A stretch of DNA of 64,000 nucleotides, taken from Manis javanica. Lineage: Eukaryota > Chordata > Mammalia > Pholidota > Manidae. Each line of letters begins with the position of its first letter. The first letter of the stretch is position 1. This document shows positions 1 to 20,500 of the stretch, piece after piece. The notes below the pieces were generated by a model. It saw only the letters and a list, made by a program, of their open reading frames with translations. It did no database searches and had not been told where the DNA came from. The stretch spans positions 118,930,991 to 118,994,990 of the forward strand of contig NC_133166.1 of NCBI RefSeq assembly GCF_040802235.1. Reading direction: 5' to 3'. A program made the translations under genes and the position numbers.

Positions 1-406
1 CGCAGATGCAGAGTGAAAAGGGACAAGGTCTACAGAAAGATTGAGAAACTCAGGGTAAACACCTCTGGCCTCTGAGTGGCCCTGTTCGTTCACAGCCACA
101 TGCTTCCAGAAGCTTCGGCTTCTGGGTCCTTCTTTCTCCTCGGTTTTTGGTGCTTAGCTTCCCTGGGCATTTCATGGATTTGTTCAACAGGTACCTGTTG
201 ACTGATGAACTGTGAGGACGAGGCTAGGCCTTGGCTTTGTGGGCCTTATGCTCTAGCAGGAAGACAGACTCTAACCCAGTGAATGACCCCCTCGCACCAT
301 CCCCACCGTGGTGACTCTGATTAGCATGCAATGGCTATGTGACCTGTCCTTCCTGCATGTCAGCTGCCCAGAATGAAGGGCCTTGTGCACTTTCTGTGTC
401 CTGCAG
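1..406. other. VWCE intron sequence, no exon seen
   Basis: This stretch ends in a normal splice acceptor (CTGCAG) at 401-406. I see no cysteine-rich VWC coding segment in it on the plus strand and no clear repeat. Confidence 0.6.
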
Positions 407-3400
407 CTGGGCTCAGTGGCCTGCTCACCTGTGGACTGCCCCATCACCTGCACCTACCCTTTCCACCCTGATGGGGAGTGCTGCCCGGTGTGCCAAGGTG
501 AGTGCACCCAGCTGTCCCCGTCCAGGGCGCCTAGGTGGGCCTTGGCTCTCTAAGCTCCTGTCTCCTCTGTCACTGCAGACTGCAACTACGAGGGGAGGAA
601 GGTGGTGAATGGCCAGGTGTTCACCTTGGACGATGAGCCCTGTACCCAGTGCACGTGCCAGGTGGGCTGGGCCTCGGAACCCAGGGGCTGCCCAGCCAGG
701 GGCTGCTTCCTGCCTTCTTGTCCCTTTGCAAAATCTTGGAAGCCTCTTAGCTAATGCCAGCCTGCCTTCCTCCTGCTGTTCTTCAACTTTACCTGCCAGA
801 AAGCCTTTGTATTTGATGGTATCCTCCCTCTTTGTGGTTTCCTTAGGATGGCCACGCTGTGTTCGGCTCCACCTGTTGCTTAGGTGAGGGCCAGGCCCTG
901 CAGCCTCTGTCCCAGGACCTTTCCTCGGGTCCCGCTGCTGGCATAAGAGGCTGCTGGAGGCATGCTGGGGGCGGGCCAGATGTTCTGGGTTTCCCCATGT
1001 GTGCCCTCTGCTCCCCAGCTGGGAGAGGTGAGCTGTGAGACCATCCCCTGCCAGCAAACGTGCTCAGACCCCTCCATGCCCCTTGGGGACTGCTGCTTCT
1101 CCTGCCCAGGTAAGTGGGTCTCTGGGTCCTGGAGTTTCTCCACTGTCTTCTTTCTCTTCACACCTCTTCCCAGAAACATAGAACTTGTAAAGGCCTGGAT
1201 GTGAGAAGCTCAGGCTCAGAGAGGGAACGTGTCTTGCTCAAGGTCACGCAGCCAGCACGTGGCCAGCCCAGTGCTGACCCTCAGCCAGTGTTCTTCGTGC
1301 CGCACCATGACCTGCCTTCTGACAAGTGTGTTTGTTTACTATTCCCTGTTCTTTCTCATTATCTCCTCCTTAATGCCTTCCTTTGCTTTCTTCCTTTTAA
1401 AAAATCAACAGTTTAGGGACAAATCGACTTTGTGGAAGGGTAATCGCTTATACATATTTGACCACTCATTATGTGTCAGGGAACATCCTGTCTTATTTCA
1501 TTCCCTTTTCACAGTAATAGGTACTATTCTCATCCCCATTTTCCAGGTGAGGAAACTGAGGCACAGACGGTGAAGTGACGTGCTCCTGGTCACACAGCCG
1601 ACTGGTGTTAGAACCAGGATTGGGACCCCGAGCTTATGCGTTTAGCTGTTGTGCTGTCTTGTCTCCTGAAGATGACTTTGATCTGTCACTGGTGTTCCTC
1701 CATGTGGGCCTTTTTGCAGAGCTATAAATAGGACCCAGGCAACCTACCGCAACATGGAGCTTTGAAGGATTGATGTCGCCCGCAGCTGGCCGTTTGAAAA
1801 AGCTCCCAGACCTTCTGGTTTGCTTAGCTTTTTAGTTAACATTTGGGTGGTTTCTTTCTTTCTTTTTTTTCCAACCCATAATGGACCTACTGTGAAGAAT
1901 CTCAGGTCAGACAACTTTTTTCCAACTTTGTGAGTTGTGTTGCTGTGACCCTGTGGTGGATGGTGGAGTAACTGGGTCACAGGGCTTCGGGAGAGGTTCG
2001 GAAACTCCTCCAGCAGGACAGCCCGTCCTCTCACGGGGTTCCTAGGGGAAGGGAACACTTACGATGATGTCGCTGGTTCCCCATATTCCCACCAACTCTA
2101 ACCTGTATGTTTTGAATTTAATTCTTCCAATTTAACATGTCCATAACATCTTGAAGTGTGGCTTTATTTTATGTCTTTTAAGCACCCAGACAGATGGTAA
2201 ATTTTTCCCACTGATCTGGGGCCTGATTTCCTCTTGCATAAATTAGGCAGTTTAATTCCTTTGACCTTTTGAAGAGGATCTTCTACATTCATGGCCACTC
2301 TTTGGTTCTGTGGAAGAAGAGCTGCTGTCAGCACTGGTAGGGCTGAACCCTTCTGCGTTCGAACCGCCATTACGCTGGGAACTGTCCAGTATTTTACAGA
2401 TGCTACTTTGCTATCCTCTGTGAGCTAATCGACATTATTTCCCCTGCTGTCTGTAGACTAATTGTTAGCTAAGGTACCAGACAGTGGATGGAAATTTTAC
2501 CTGTGTTACCTCGTTTAAATGCTACTGGGAATGTTTGAGCATGGCTATTATCATCTCCATTTTGCAGTAGAAATGGAGGCTCAGAGAAGTTACACTTCTG
2601 TCTTGAGATTGTGCTCTAGTTGGCAGTGTTGGACTCAAGCCCAGGTCTCTCTGCTTCTTTACCCCGTGCTCTTTCCCGTTCTGCTTTCCTGCCTCCAGAT
2701 TGGGAAACTGAGGCCCGAAGAGGTGACGTAAGGGCCTGGCTCCTTCTCCTGGCGCATCCTGCTTCAGCTACGTGCACCACACACCTTTCCCCAACAAGAG
2801 CGCCTTTAATGGAGAAACCACTTTTTACTGAAATAGAATATGAACTGCTTCCTTTCAAGAACCAAAAAAAAAGTAACAGCTTTCTTGAGATATAGTTCAC
2901 GTACCATAAAATTCACATGTTCAAAGTATACAATTCACTGGTTTTACGTATACTCACAGTGGTGCAGGTGTCCCTTTGGGGCTTTTTAGAATGTAGTCAT
3001 TCCAGTTTTCTTATGCTTTTGGTGACCTCGGCTCCCCCCTGACCCTACCTCTCTCTTGGGCTTCTCTTGGGCTTCACTCTCCATGTTCTTTTCACCTAGC
3101 CTCTTCCTTTCCTGTTCTCACAGGAGTTAGGCCCCTGTGTGTTGGGCTGCATGCTGAGACTTTAAAAAAAACCTTTTTCAACAGACTTTAGTTTTTTAGA
3201 GCAGTGTGAGATTCACAGCAAAACTGAGTGGAAGGTACAGATTCCCATATATCCCCTGCCCACCAACCCCTGTGCACAGCCTCCCCCGCTATCCACCTCC
3301 GGCCCCAGACGGCACATTTGTTACAGTCAAGGACCCCACACTGACACACGACGATCACCCAGAGCCCGCAGTTAACAGGTTTAGGCGGAGCCTTCCCAAG

Positions 3401-4363
3401 CACTGCTCATTCAGTCCTCAGAGAGGCCCTGTGAGGTCACTGTTGTTATGCCCATTTTACAGATGAGGAAACTGAGACCCAAGGGACTTACGTATCTTAC
3501 ACAGGCCACACAGTGCCCGGCAGAGCCACTTTGGTGGCCTGCCCCCTTGCATTCGTGGCTCCTTTTCATCTTCTCTCTGTGGAGGCAGGAGCCGGCTGGT
3601 CCTCGCCAGGTACGCGAGGCCTCTCCAAGGACAGAGCCTGGGCGCCCGTCCCCGGTGCTGCCCATCCAGAGCTGCCTCAGCCGCTGGGGAGAACCGTGCA
3701 TCTTGTTTCCCCCACCCCTCTCTAGATTCCCTGGAGGAAAAGCGGGGACTGTCCGCTCGTGGAGCCACGGTGTCGGGCAAGGTGGCTCGGAGCCCTCTCA
3801 GAGACGCCGAGTCCCTGCTCAGCTGTAGCTCCTGCGCAGGGCCCCTGGCAGCATGGCCTCAGAGGCCGGCCCTCCGTCTCCTCCAGCTTCTCTTACAAGC
3901 AAACCCATCTGGTGTGCGGACTTCATCCCCAATCCCCTCGGGAACCCAGGCCTCACCCTCACCCACTTTGGGGCTGCGAGGCGTGGTCCTGGGGGAGCCC
4001 GGGGTCTCCCAGTCACCTTGGCCCTCAGCAGGGCCTTGGGCCCCTGCAGGAGCCTCCACTCTACCTCCAGCCTCCCCTGGGGCTCCTGGGCCACCTCCCG
4101 TTTCCCCAGAGCCCTCTTTCTCAGCCTCCGGGGCCCAGACAGCGTCCAGACGGCCTTCTCTGCCTGCCACTGTCCTGGCTGAAGAAGCTTCAACCCTTCC
4201 CACAACAATTCCCGGCCCCTCAGAGACCTCCATCGCTCTCGTCAGACCTCACAGACTCTCCTCCCCCACCTCCAGGCTCTCTGCGGCCCTTGGAGCCACG
4301 GCCAGCCACAGCCCGCAGCAGCCCACGGCCGGGGCCTCAGGGAGGGAGGGGTCCACCGGGTAA
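407..4363 (+). CDS. VWCE: VWCE, 3' part (last four exons; 5' end outside window)
   Basis: Coding exons are 407-497, 579-661, 1019-1109 and 3726-4363; each is bounded by AG and GT and the phases agree (91, 83 and 91 nt, then a 638-nt terminal exon ending in TAA at 4361-4363). The first three encode cysteine-rich von Willebrand factor C half-modules, seen as the patterns VDCPITC...[19 protein letters not shown]...CTQCTC and [10 protein letters not shown]...GDCCFSCP. The last exon encodes about 211 residues rich in Pro, Ser, Thr and Ala, probably disordered. Its end ([10 protein letters not shown]...[10 protein letters not shown]) lines up with the human VWCE C terminus as I recall it (SRLSTALAAT...GASRGEESTM). 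VWCE is a secreted or matrix-associated VWC/EGF protein, reported to affect BMP/beta-catenin signalling. Intron 1110-3725 is filled with MIR and L1 fragments. The gene faces PGA tail to tail, as in human. Earlier exons lie left of position 1; 1-406 looks intronic. Confidence 0.9.
1190..1300 (+). repeat. MIR SINE fragment
   Basis: It contains the MIR core wording CTCAGAGAGGGAACG...AAGGTCACGCAGCCAG. It lies in the last VWCE intron. Confidence 0.65.
1450..1670 (+). repeat. MIR SINE
   Basis: A nearly full MIR: 'cattatgtgtcagg', then the core GAGGAAACTGAGGCACAGA, then 'ggtcacacagc' and 'agaaccaggattggga'. It lies in the last VWCE intron. Confidence 0.8.
1790..2240 (-). repeat. Old L1-type LINE fragment (antisense)
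   Basis: Phrases such as 'aacatttgggtggtttc' and 'ccccatattcccaccaactc' match the antisense of mammalian L1 ORF2 ends. The copy is highly diverged and its edges are uncertain. Confidence 0.4.
2500..2695 (+). repeat. MIR SINE
   Basis: It shows the MIR layout 'attatcatctccattttgcag...gaggctcagagaagtt...gactcaagcccaggtctc'. Confidence 0.7.
2860..3385 (-). repeat. L1M 3' UTR fragments (antisense), two pieces
   Basis: Segment 2865-2975 carries 'cttgagatatagttcacgtaccataaaattcac', and 3175-3385 carries 'gtgagattcacagcaaaactgagtggaaggtacag'. Both are typical of old L1M 3' UTRs read in antisense. A non-L1 stretch separates them. Confidence 0.65.
3395..3545 (+). repeat. MIR SINE fragment
   Basis: The core is 'cccattttacagatgaggaaactgagacccaag' followed by a degraded 'cacacagtgcc'. 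It ends about 180 bp before the VWCE terminal exon. Confidence 0.75.
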
Positions 4364-4755
4364 GCAGGCCTCCTGGTCAGGGCTGTGCCTGGAGACCCTG
4401 GACAGAGACAGTTCAGCTGGCAGGGAGGCTCTGGGGGCAAACGAGTCTCGTGGCACGGGAGGGGTTTACTCCCACAGTGCTCCTGGTGGGGGTGGCAAGT
4501 CCCCAGGGCTCGATACAGCCTCGGCCCCAAGAAGCATTTGCAATGTGCTGTGCCAGCCCAGCAAACGGCGTTCTCCACAGTCAGCGTCCTCCCTGGGCAG
4601 CACACCCTGCTTGTCTTCTGAGGAAGGTTGGGGCTCTGAGCTCCCCCACTCTGGAGGAAGAGTAGAGAGGGCCTGGGGTTCCACTGGGATTGCGCCACCT
4701 GTCATTACACGCCCTTGCCTGGGGTTCCTGATTAAAGGCTGTCTCAGTCTCCCCC
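4364..4755 (+). other. VWCE: VWCE 3' UTR with probable poly(A) signal
   Basis: The segment follows the TAA stop. An ATTAAA variant poly(A) signal is at 4731-4736 and is followed by a CT-rich stretch. AATAAA also occurs at 6094-6099 and could serve a longer transcript. Which one is used cannot be decided from sequence. Confidence 0.5.
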
Positions 4756-7340
4756 AGGCTGCCCTGCGCATTCACTTGTCACCTTTGGAAAGGTGAGAAA
4801 ATTTCACTCAGAGCCCAGAGCGGTGAAGTCGTGTCCTGCCTCAACCTCCCAGCTTGGGAGAAAAGCTGGCACCAAACCGGGGACGGGTTGGGTAGGGTCT
4901 TGTGTAAGCATCTGGTGACCTCTGGATGACTTCTAAAGTGAGAGGGGACAGACAGACAGAGAGGCGTTGCAGGTGGGCCCCTGGGAGGGCACCACTGGAG
5001 CGTGACGGTAGGCAGGCAGTTCCTGAGGGCGCACTGTCAGCACTCACACCTGTGGGCGTGAGGGAGGGAGTGAGGAGAGGTCAGGGTGCTGTACAGTCCC
5101 AAGGTCTCAGCCAAGCCCCTGTGGGGGCTCTGAGGCTGGGGTGGCCCTTAGAGTTGTCCTGAGTTGGGCCAAGGGGACAGGGCTTTGTGCCTCCATGTGG
5201 ACCAGTAATTCTATCTGGCTGCCCCAGGAAAGGGGGATGACCTTGGGCAAGGTAGCCCTGTCAGCCACAGTTCCCAGGGGGCACTGATGGCCACCAGCTG
5301 TCAGCCAACAACCTTCCCAGCAGCTGGGGGAATAAGTCTGTCACTCCTGAAGGGGGAATCTGGATGGTGCAGACCAGTTTGCGTGACAGATGGAAAGAAG
5401 ACAGTGTTATAAATGTGGGCGAGTGAGACAGAGGTGGAAGACAGCTGTGCTGTCACTGAGTCACTGGAGTGCTACCACTGAAGCCCAGGGGACTGCAGAA
5501 GGAGCCGCAGCCCCTCCCTCATTTGCCTAGGCCACCCTCCTCTTCGCTGCCCTCTGACCTGTGGCTCACCACTCTTCCCCAGGTGAACTGTCTGCACTGC
5601 GGTGCTGGCGGCAAAGGCCACCTGGGGTATCCAGCCCAGACATACCGTAGTAGTGGGATTCTAACCCAAGCCTGGTGGCATGGATGATGAATTTGGAGTA
5701 AGGAGCATAGAAACCAAAGACTAGAGATGCAAAGGACTTAGAGACCATTCTGTCTAGTAAGACACAAACATGGCAGTTCAGCAGGAGGCCTGGGTGCTGT
5801 GAACCCTGGTTTGAGCGGGACTAGCCGTGGGATCTCCAGTCTCACTCTCTAGTCTGTGTAATGGGGGCCCTAACAGTCCTGCCTCATGGAGTCGTGGCGA
5901 CAGCATGTGATAATGCCTCCATAAGTCCTGGTGGTTTGTGTTTGTGGCTGGGTGCAGCCCACCCAGCTTCACGATACCACCTGGAACCTAATTTCAGGAT
6001 GAAAGTGTAGACGCTGGCTCCCTCTACACTGCAACTTCTCGAGCCCAGCTGACAACGTGGTAGTAGCTAAAAGTGCTGAATTTCCCGCTGTTCAATAAAC
6101 TGTGCAGTTCACACATTAATATTAGTCTCCTTGCTCCATAGAACACTAATAAACGATACTCATTTTGAACGATAAAAAAAAAACAGGGCAAAGGGTAGGA
6201 GGACAGCTATGCATATTCCCCCCAAGTTGATCCAAGTATAAAAACCTGCTTCTCTGGCCTCTTCCCTCCCCATTTATAGCCGAGAGCACAGAGGCCCAGA
6301 GAGGTGAGCAGAGGGTCCTGAGGCTGCACAGATTATGAAAGCTGAGCTGGGAGGAGGGCCCTCCTCTGGCTCCCAGGCTGGGCTTTTCTCCTGCACATCA
6401 TACTGGGCTGGATTCCTCTTTGGGGGATCTCAGAACGACCGTATGACAGATTTATAGTTTATTGTGGGGTGTTACAGCTGCCTTATCTCAGTTTGAAACC
6501 CTCCAGAGCAGACTGGGAGGTAACTATTTGGGTGAGAGTCGTGGAGCTGGGGGGGTGGCCCGGGGAGCAGGCTGAGGGAGGGGGCGAGGCAGACAAGGAG
6601 GATACCAGTCAAGCCGCCCACGGGGTCGCTGCTGTGGCCAGCCCCACCCAGTCCTCCTGCGGGCCCTCCGGGGGACTGTGTAGCACACGATCAGATTGTC
6701 CCCCAAACCCGAGGGCATGAGGATGCCACTTTTGTCCCTCTCTTGTTCCTGGCACGTCCAGCTGGTCCTGCCCAAGGACCAAGCCTGCATTGTTTCGGAT
6801 GGCTCCTGAGCGCAGGAAGGCTCTTGGGGAAGAGGTGTGGGAACTGGCACGGAACACCTCGCAGGGCCCTCGCTGACTTACCCTGAGGTCATCACAGACC
6901 CTTCTCAGGACCTGCAGGGGCTCACAGCTGTCCTGCTTCTCTCCGTGGGCAGGCAGTGTTGTCGTGCCCATGTTTGGAGGTGCAGGTGGAATCCCACCTG
7001 GTGAGAACACGATCTGCTCACAGCAAGCCCAGGATGCTTGGCCCCTGCCTGGGGCTGGCTGGCTCCAGGAGCTTGGAGGACCACTTGGGACCCCAGCTGG
7101 GTGTGCGGTACTTGTAACAACCTGGATGAGCTGGTCTGAATTCTCAGCAGCCTGCACTCCAATAAGCAGGGGGGGATTTGCTCTTGGGTGAGCACACCCT
7201 ACGTCTTCCCTTACGTAGGAGCCCGCATTCAGGGTTCTGAGAAACAGCAGACAGGAGAGTGTGCCTGAAGCCTGTTCCACAATGTCAGTCTCACTGGGCC
7301 TGATGAGTCCCCAAAGGGATAAATGATCAAACCCACTTCA
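4756..7340. other. VWCE-PGA intergenic DNA, no gene seen
   Basis: There is no splice-bounded coding segment with a recognisable product. A MIR fragment is near 6270-6400 ('cagaggcccagagaggtgagc'), and AATAAA motifs lie at 6094-6099 and nearby. The remainder is unclassified. Confidence 0.5.
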
Positions 7341-7356
7341 AGAGATCTGATTTTGG

Positions 7357-8503
7357 TGCCTAGGGTGCCTAAATGGTTTTCTTGGCTTCACTGGAGATGG
7401 CTGGTAATTATAGATTTGCTTTGTTTATGTTACCGTATTCCTATTATGTTAATATGTGTGTGCAAGTTAGTTAGTAGTTTAAAACCTATACATGCTTAAG
7501 GTACTCTACAAGAAGATATGTCAAAGAAATAATCAATCCTCCCATGTTTTCTTCCGTCTGCTACCTCTACAGCTTTTCTTCTTCCTTCCTAATTATAACC
7601 CTTAAATAGAATTCGTGCCTCATATCGAATTTACCGAGTATCATAATTCCTCCAGGTGGTAAAGATACCTCGAGACAAGTGCTGGGCATAGAAGCCACAG
7701 GGCATAAATCTGCAAAGAAGTAAAAAGCTAACCTTTTCAAACAATATGGCTTCTCTCTCACTTACCAACTTTACATTTCCCTGTATGGCCCCGGAAGATG
7801 ACTGGTTAGCCAGAGACGGGTAAGATTCCTCAAGGGAGGAACAACCTAAGACAGGCACAGTCGCAGGGGGGCCATCAGGTGAGAAATCGGGGAACAACAG
7901 TGGTGAAGCTTAGAACCTCACCACCCCACTGTTTTGAGAGAAAGCTTCTGCATCCATGCATGTTTTATTGCCCTTGTCTAGCTCGGATTAGCACATAGTC
8001 TACAGGCACACACCTGATCATCTACAATTGCTCTCTTACAACACTAAACTATGTTTTCTAACTTTATCTCGCATCTACCTACCACTTCAGCATTCTATTA
8101 AAAATAAAAATAATAATAATAATAAAGGGAGAAATGTGGGATCCACATATAAATCAAGTATAAAAATCAAACGAATATTCATATTTGACCTGATTGTTTA
8201 TAGTTCATAATGCGTGATCAAAACCGAAAGTTTCTGTGATGACTGCCCTTGCACTGTTCACCATGTAAGAACTTATTCACTATGTAAGAATTCGTTCACC
8301 ATGTAAGAACTTGTTTGTTATGCTTCAGAAGATTGGAGACTGACGAGAATTAGGCTTGAGATGGATTAATGATTGTGCATTGAGCATTGACCCCCCTATA
8401 CAGAATTTTATTGTTGTTAACAACCATTTGATCAATAAATATGAGAGATGCCCTCTCAAAAAAATAAATTAATTAATTAATTAATTTAAAAAATAAAAAA
8501 AAA
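7357..8503 (+). mobile_element. 5'-truncated L1 insertion (3' UTR) with target-site duplication
   Basis: A 16-17 bp direct repeat, AAGAGATCTGATTTTGG, sits at 7340-7356 and again at 8503-8519. Between them is about 1.15 kb of AT-rich sequence ending in 'aataaatatgagagatgccctctc' and an A/T-rich tail (8457-8503). These are the marks of LINE-mediated target-primed insertion. The body resembles a lineage-specific L1 3' UTR; no ORF2 coding part is retained. A short (AAT)n run is at 8109-8126. The intact duplication suggests a fairly recent insertion. Confidence 0.8.
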
Positions 8504-8819
8504 AGAGATCTGATTTTGGATATTATTAGGTGAACAGGTTTGAAGACAGACCCCAGTAGGTTTCAAATTAGGATAAACTTTCAGAGGTTAGGAATACCTT
8601 TTATTGACTTATTTTGAATGTGTGGTATGGCTACATCATTAGAAATAAGAACATGGTGAACTGTATTCAGTGAGACGTCTTCCCTATCCTGCGTCTTCCC
8701 TTCTACCATCTCTGGCTTTTGGGTGACCTTTCTCAGTTCCTGTATGTTTGTGCCAGCAAATCTGGTTTTCTTTCTTTATAACCCAAGATAGCATAACATA
8801 GGCCCTATTGTCACCTGGT

Positions 8820-9205
8820 TTTATTTTATTTTTACTTAACGATCTCTTTTTAAGATCTTTCTGTCCCCGTACGTAGTGAGCAGACTGTTTTTCCCTCTTT
8901 ACAGCTGCCTAGCGGCTCGTCTTATGCATGCGCCATACATTGTTTAACCATCCCCTGTGGCTGGACATTTGGGTCGTTTCAAATCTTGCTCTTACAAGAG
9001 ATGCTACAAAGAATAACCACGTCCTTACATCATTTTGCACGTGTGCAAGTGTGTCTTTAAGATCAATTCCCAGAAGTGAAGTTACTGGGCCAGAAGGTAT
9101 ATGCATTTCTGATTTTAATAATATTGCCAAATGGCACTCCTTAGGGGTTGTACCAATTTATGCTCTCGCCAGCAACATGAGAGAAACTGTGTTTGGGGAG
9201 GGTTT
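8820..9205 (-). repeat. Old L1 fragment (antisense, ORF2 region)
   Basis: It contains the antisense L1 phrases 'tttaaccatcccctgtggctggacatttgggtcg', 'agatcaattcccagaagtgaa' and 'ccaatttatgctctcgccagcaac'. The copy is diverged. Confidence 0.7.
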
Positions 9206-9914
9206 TGGTTCCACAGATGAGTGGAGCAGAGACTTGTGAGACGAAAATACCACTCCGGACAAGTGTGAATGAAATGGATGAACTGAGCTGAGCTCAGACC
9301 CCTGAGGTCCTGGGGAAATGCCGAACTTAGACACCGGAGGTCCCCAGGAAATGGAAATGCAGGAAGATGAGTAGGGAAGAGGCCTGGGACTGGAAAAGGA
9401 ATGTGAGCGTGTCTTGTCTTGTGGAGCAAAATAGGGAGTGTCTGATCAGGTACGTTAGCACCAGGCTTTCCAGTCCAAATAAGCTGTTTAATGGGGAGCC
9501 GTTTTAGATTCTGTCTGGATCAAGTATTCCCAGGATGAGGGAACGGAAGGGGGGCTGGGAGGGAGAGGCTAGGCTGCAGCTGCTGGGCTGAGAAGCGGGA
9601 AGGGAGGCTGGGGCTGGAGGCAGGAGGGCAGGAAGGGGTCTGGGAAGTCCTGCCGGCATCCCCAGAGCCCAGTACACAGCCTGGCTCATGTGAGGTGCTT
9701 GGGAAATGTTGGAAACACAAACAGAGCAAAGGAGTCAGGACACTGTGAAACTCCTCCCCAGAAACTTGAGAAGTCCACCTGTTTGCCTGCGACCAGATAT
9801 GACTGGGAAGGATCTCGGTGGGGGTGGGGCAGACCCATCTGTCGTCTTCAGCTCGGTCTCAGTCAGATCAGATGCCCTCTCTCTCTTATCCTAATTGTTT
9901 CCTTTAAAAAAGTC

Positions 9915-10430
9915 ATCTCAAATTCGTCACAAATATTTATTGAGCACCTATATTGTGCCAGGTCCGGCTCTTGCTGCTGGGGCTTCAACACTTACATAGC
10001 CTCTGCCCTAGTGGATCAGAAATAAGCATTTCCATGAATGCACACTTCCAATTGTGCTCACGGCTGTGAAGGAAAGGAGGGCCCAGCTCTGCAAGAAGGT
10101 GGTCAGGAAAGGCTTCGCAGGGAAGTGACATTTAAGCTGAGATCTGCACAATGCTAGGAGTTAGCATGTCAAGGAAAAGAGAACAGCAATACTGGTAAAG
10201 GGAACCATGTGTGCAAAGGCCTTGAGGTCAGGTTTGGGATTTGTGGAGGTGGAAGAAGGCCAGGGTGGCTGAAGCTCAGAGTAAGAAGGATCAAGGTGAG
10301 GCCGGGAAGGGGTGTAGGGAGCAGAGCATGTAGGGCTTGGAAGTCTCACCAAAGATTGTCTGATTTCCAAGTGCAATTGCAAAGCATTAATTAAAGTTGT
10401 TAAGCAAGGAAGGATGTTCAAATGCATATG
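9915..10430 (+). repeat. Ancient LINE2-like repeat
   Basis: It starts with 'aatatttattgagcacctatattgtgccagg' and continues through 'aggaaaggcttcgcagggaagtgacatttaagctgagatctg' to 'catgtgtgcaaaggccttgaggtcagg'. This order is found in many old mammalian interspersed copies; I assign it to the L2 group only tentatively. Confidence 0.5.
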
Positions 10431-11555
10431 TTTTGGAAAGATTGTTCATCCATGGGAAGTGGGCTGGGGCGGGTATAGGAGATATTGGGGGAGCCTGGGG
10501 CATTGGGTGGTAGAACTCACCTCACCCCTTCCTAGAGCCCAAGATCTTCCATTTGGGTGAGTGGTAAATGACAAATCGGGAGCTTAGGTGACAAGAGTTT
10601 CCAAAGCCATCTTGTTTTGGGCACCAGAGTCACTTGCTCTCATCAGGAAGGCCCAGCTCCAGTCCTCAGGCCAGCGTCTTAGAGGACAGCCTGGAATCCA
10701 GCTGTTGGTAGAGGCAGGAGCTATGGGAATTTCCCCGGTGTGCGTGCTGAGGAGCACAGGACTGCTAGAGGTTTACTAGCAAAATAGGAGCTGGGATTAA
10801 GCTAAACTGAGTCAAAGTGAAACAATCACTTTGCAGCAGGGCTTCTCAGAGCCTTTGGGGAATGTGTCTTACAAATGTTGAAGAGGGGTGTAGAATGTAG
10901 CAGGTTCCCTACTTACTTTGAATCTTTTCATTGGATTTGCTACCAAGTCTGAAAAACGCTGCTCCAAATATTTCCTGTTCGCATGTCTAGGGCATATTCG
11001 CTAGTGGGCATGCTCAGTTCCTTTTCTCAGAAAATCTTCCTCTTTTAAAATACTAATGGGGAAGTGGATCAGTCCAGTGTCTTGTACCCAGAGTGGTGAG
11101 GAGTTCTTAAATGTTAGTGTGGATCAGCCTGCTTATCACAGAGAGCAGCCTCGTAGATTTTGTCACCCGTCTGGCCCATGTCTTACAGACAGTACTGCCC
11201 TGCCTGGCCTACTTAAGAACGTCACCATCGGTGGCCACCTCCCCTTGATCTCTTTACTTTTCTCACAATCTCTTATTGGCTTTGGGAGAAATAATTTGAC
11301 TCCTTTGATCAAGAACTGTGGTGCCCTCTTATTTGTGGTAGTCATGGACCTGGCATTTCTGGTCTCCAAATCGTTATGTGATTCTCCCAGGCAGACCCGC
11401 TGAGGCCCATTTGTCTTCTTGGCTCTGTTGTGAAGTGTGTGCGGGCACTGCCACTGCGTTTGAGGCTGTCCAATTCTGTCACCCTGCCCTGGTGTTCTGA
11501 CCCTGCTGACATGAGGAGAGACACCGACGAAGAGAAGCAACTCCGCACAACGCTT
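10431..11555. other. PGA downstream flank, nothing recognised
   Basis: I see no coding exon, clear repeat or structural RNA between the ancient repeat and the PGA poly(A) region. Confidence 0.4.
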
Positions 11556-11571
11556 TGTAGGAGGTTATGTC

Positions 11572-11577
11572 TTTATT
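11572..11577 (-). promoter_or_regulatory. PGA: PGA poly(A) signal AATAAA
   Basis: AATAAA in sense (TTTATT on the plus strand), about 135 nt past the PGA stop. Cleavage would be expected around 11,550-11,560, giving a short 3' UTR of about 150 nt, as is usual for pepsinogen mRNAs. Confidence 0.85.
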
Positions 11578-11711
11578 GTACATTATTGGTAAGATAGGAA
11601 CAAGGCCAGGATTCCACCTCCATGAACCCAGGAGAACAGTCAGGACAATTATGTTCATCTGAGTGGGCAATGGAGGCCAGATATTCCTGGGAAGTGGCCA
11701 GAAACTCAGGC

Positions 11712-20344
<8,633 letters not shown>

Positions 20345-20420
20345 GGTGCCCCTTGGATCCCAAGACCCCAGAGAAAGCCAGACGGGTGGACGGTAGGCAG
20401 CAGCAGGCGGGAGGTGCTCC

Positions 20421-20500
20421 TTATGTACAGCCCAAGCCCTTGGGAATCAGCCTTATCAGCCTCCAAATGCCACCCATTATCCTCATAATTTCCTGATAAG
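20421..20500 (-). promoter_or_regulatory. PGA: PGA core promoter: TATA-like box and GATA motifs
   Basis: In sense a TATA-like TACATAA lies at 20421-20427, about 80 nt upstream of the ATG, so transcription would start near 20,395 with a 5' UTR of about 50 nt. GATA motifs lie at 20453-20457 (GATAA), 20477-20481 (GATAA) and 20493-20500 (CTTATCAG). GATA-4/6 factors are known regulators of gastric genes; binding here is inferred. Confidence 0.6.

Noticed and set aside
425-1057. 210-codon minus-strand open frame across VWCE exons
   Set aside because: The plus strand shows phase-matched VWC exons with splice sites; the minus frame has no domain.
3819-4233. Minus-strand open frames over the VWCE last exon
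   Set aside because: They are shadows of a GC-rich, Pro-rich coding exon on the other strand.
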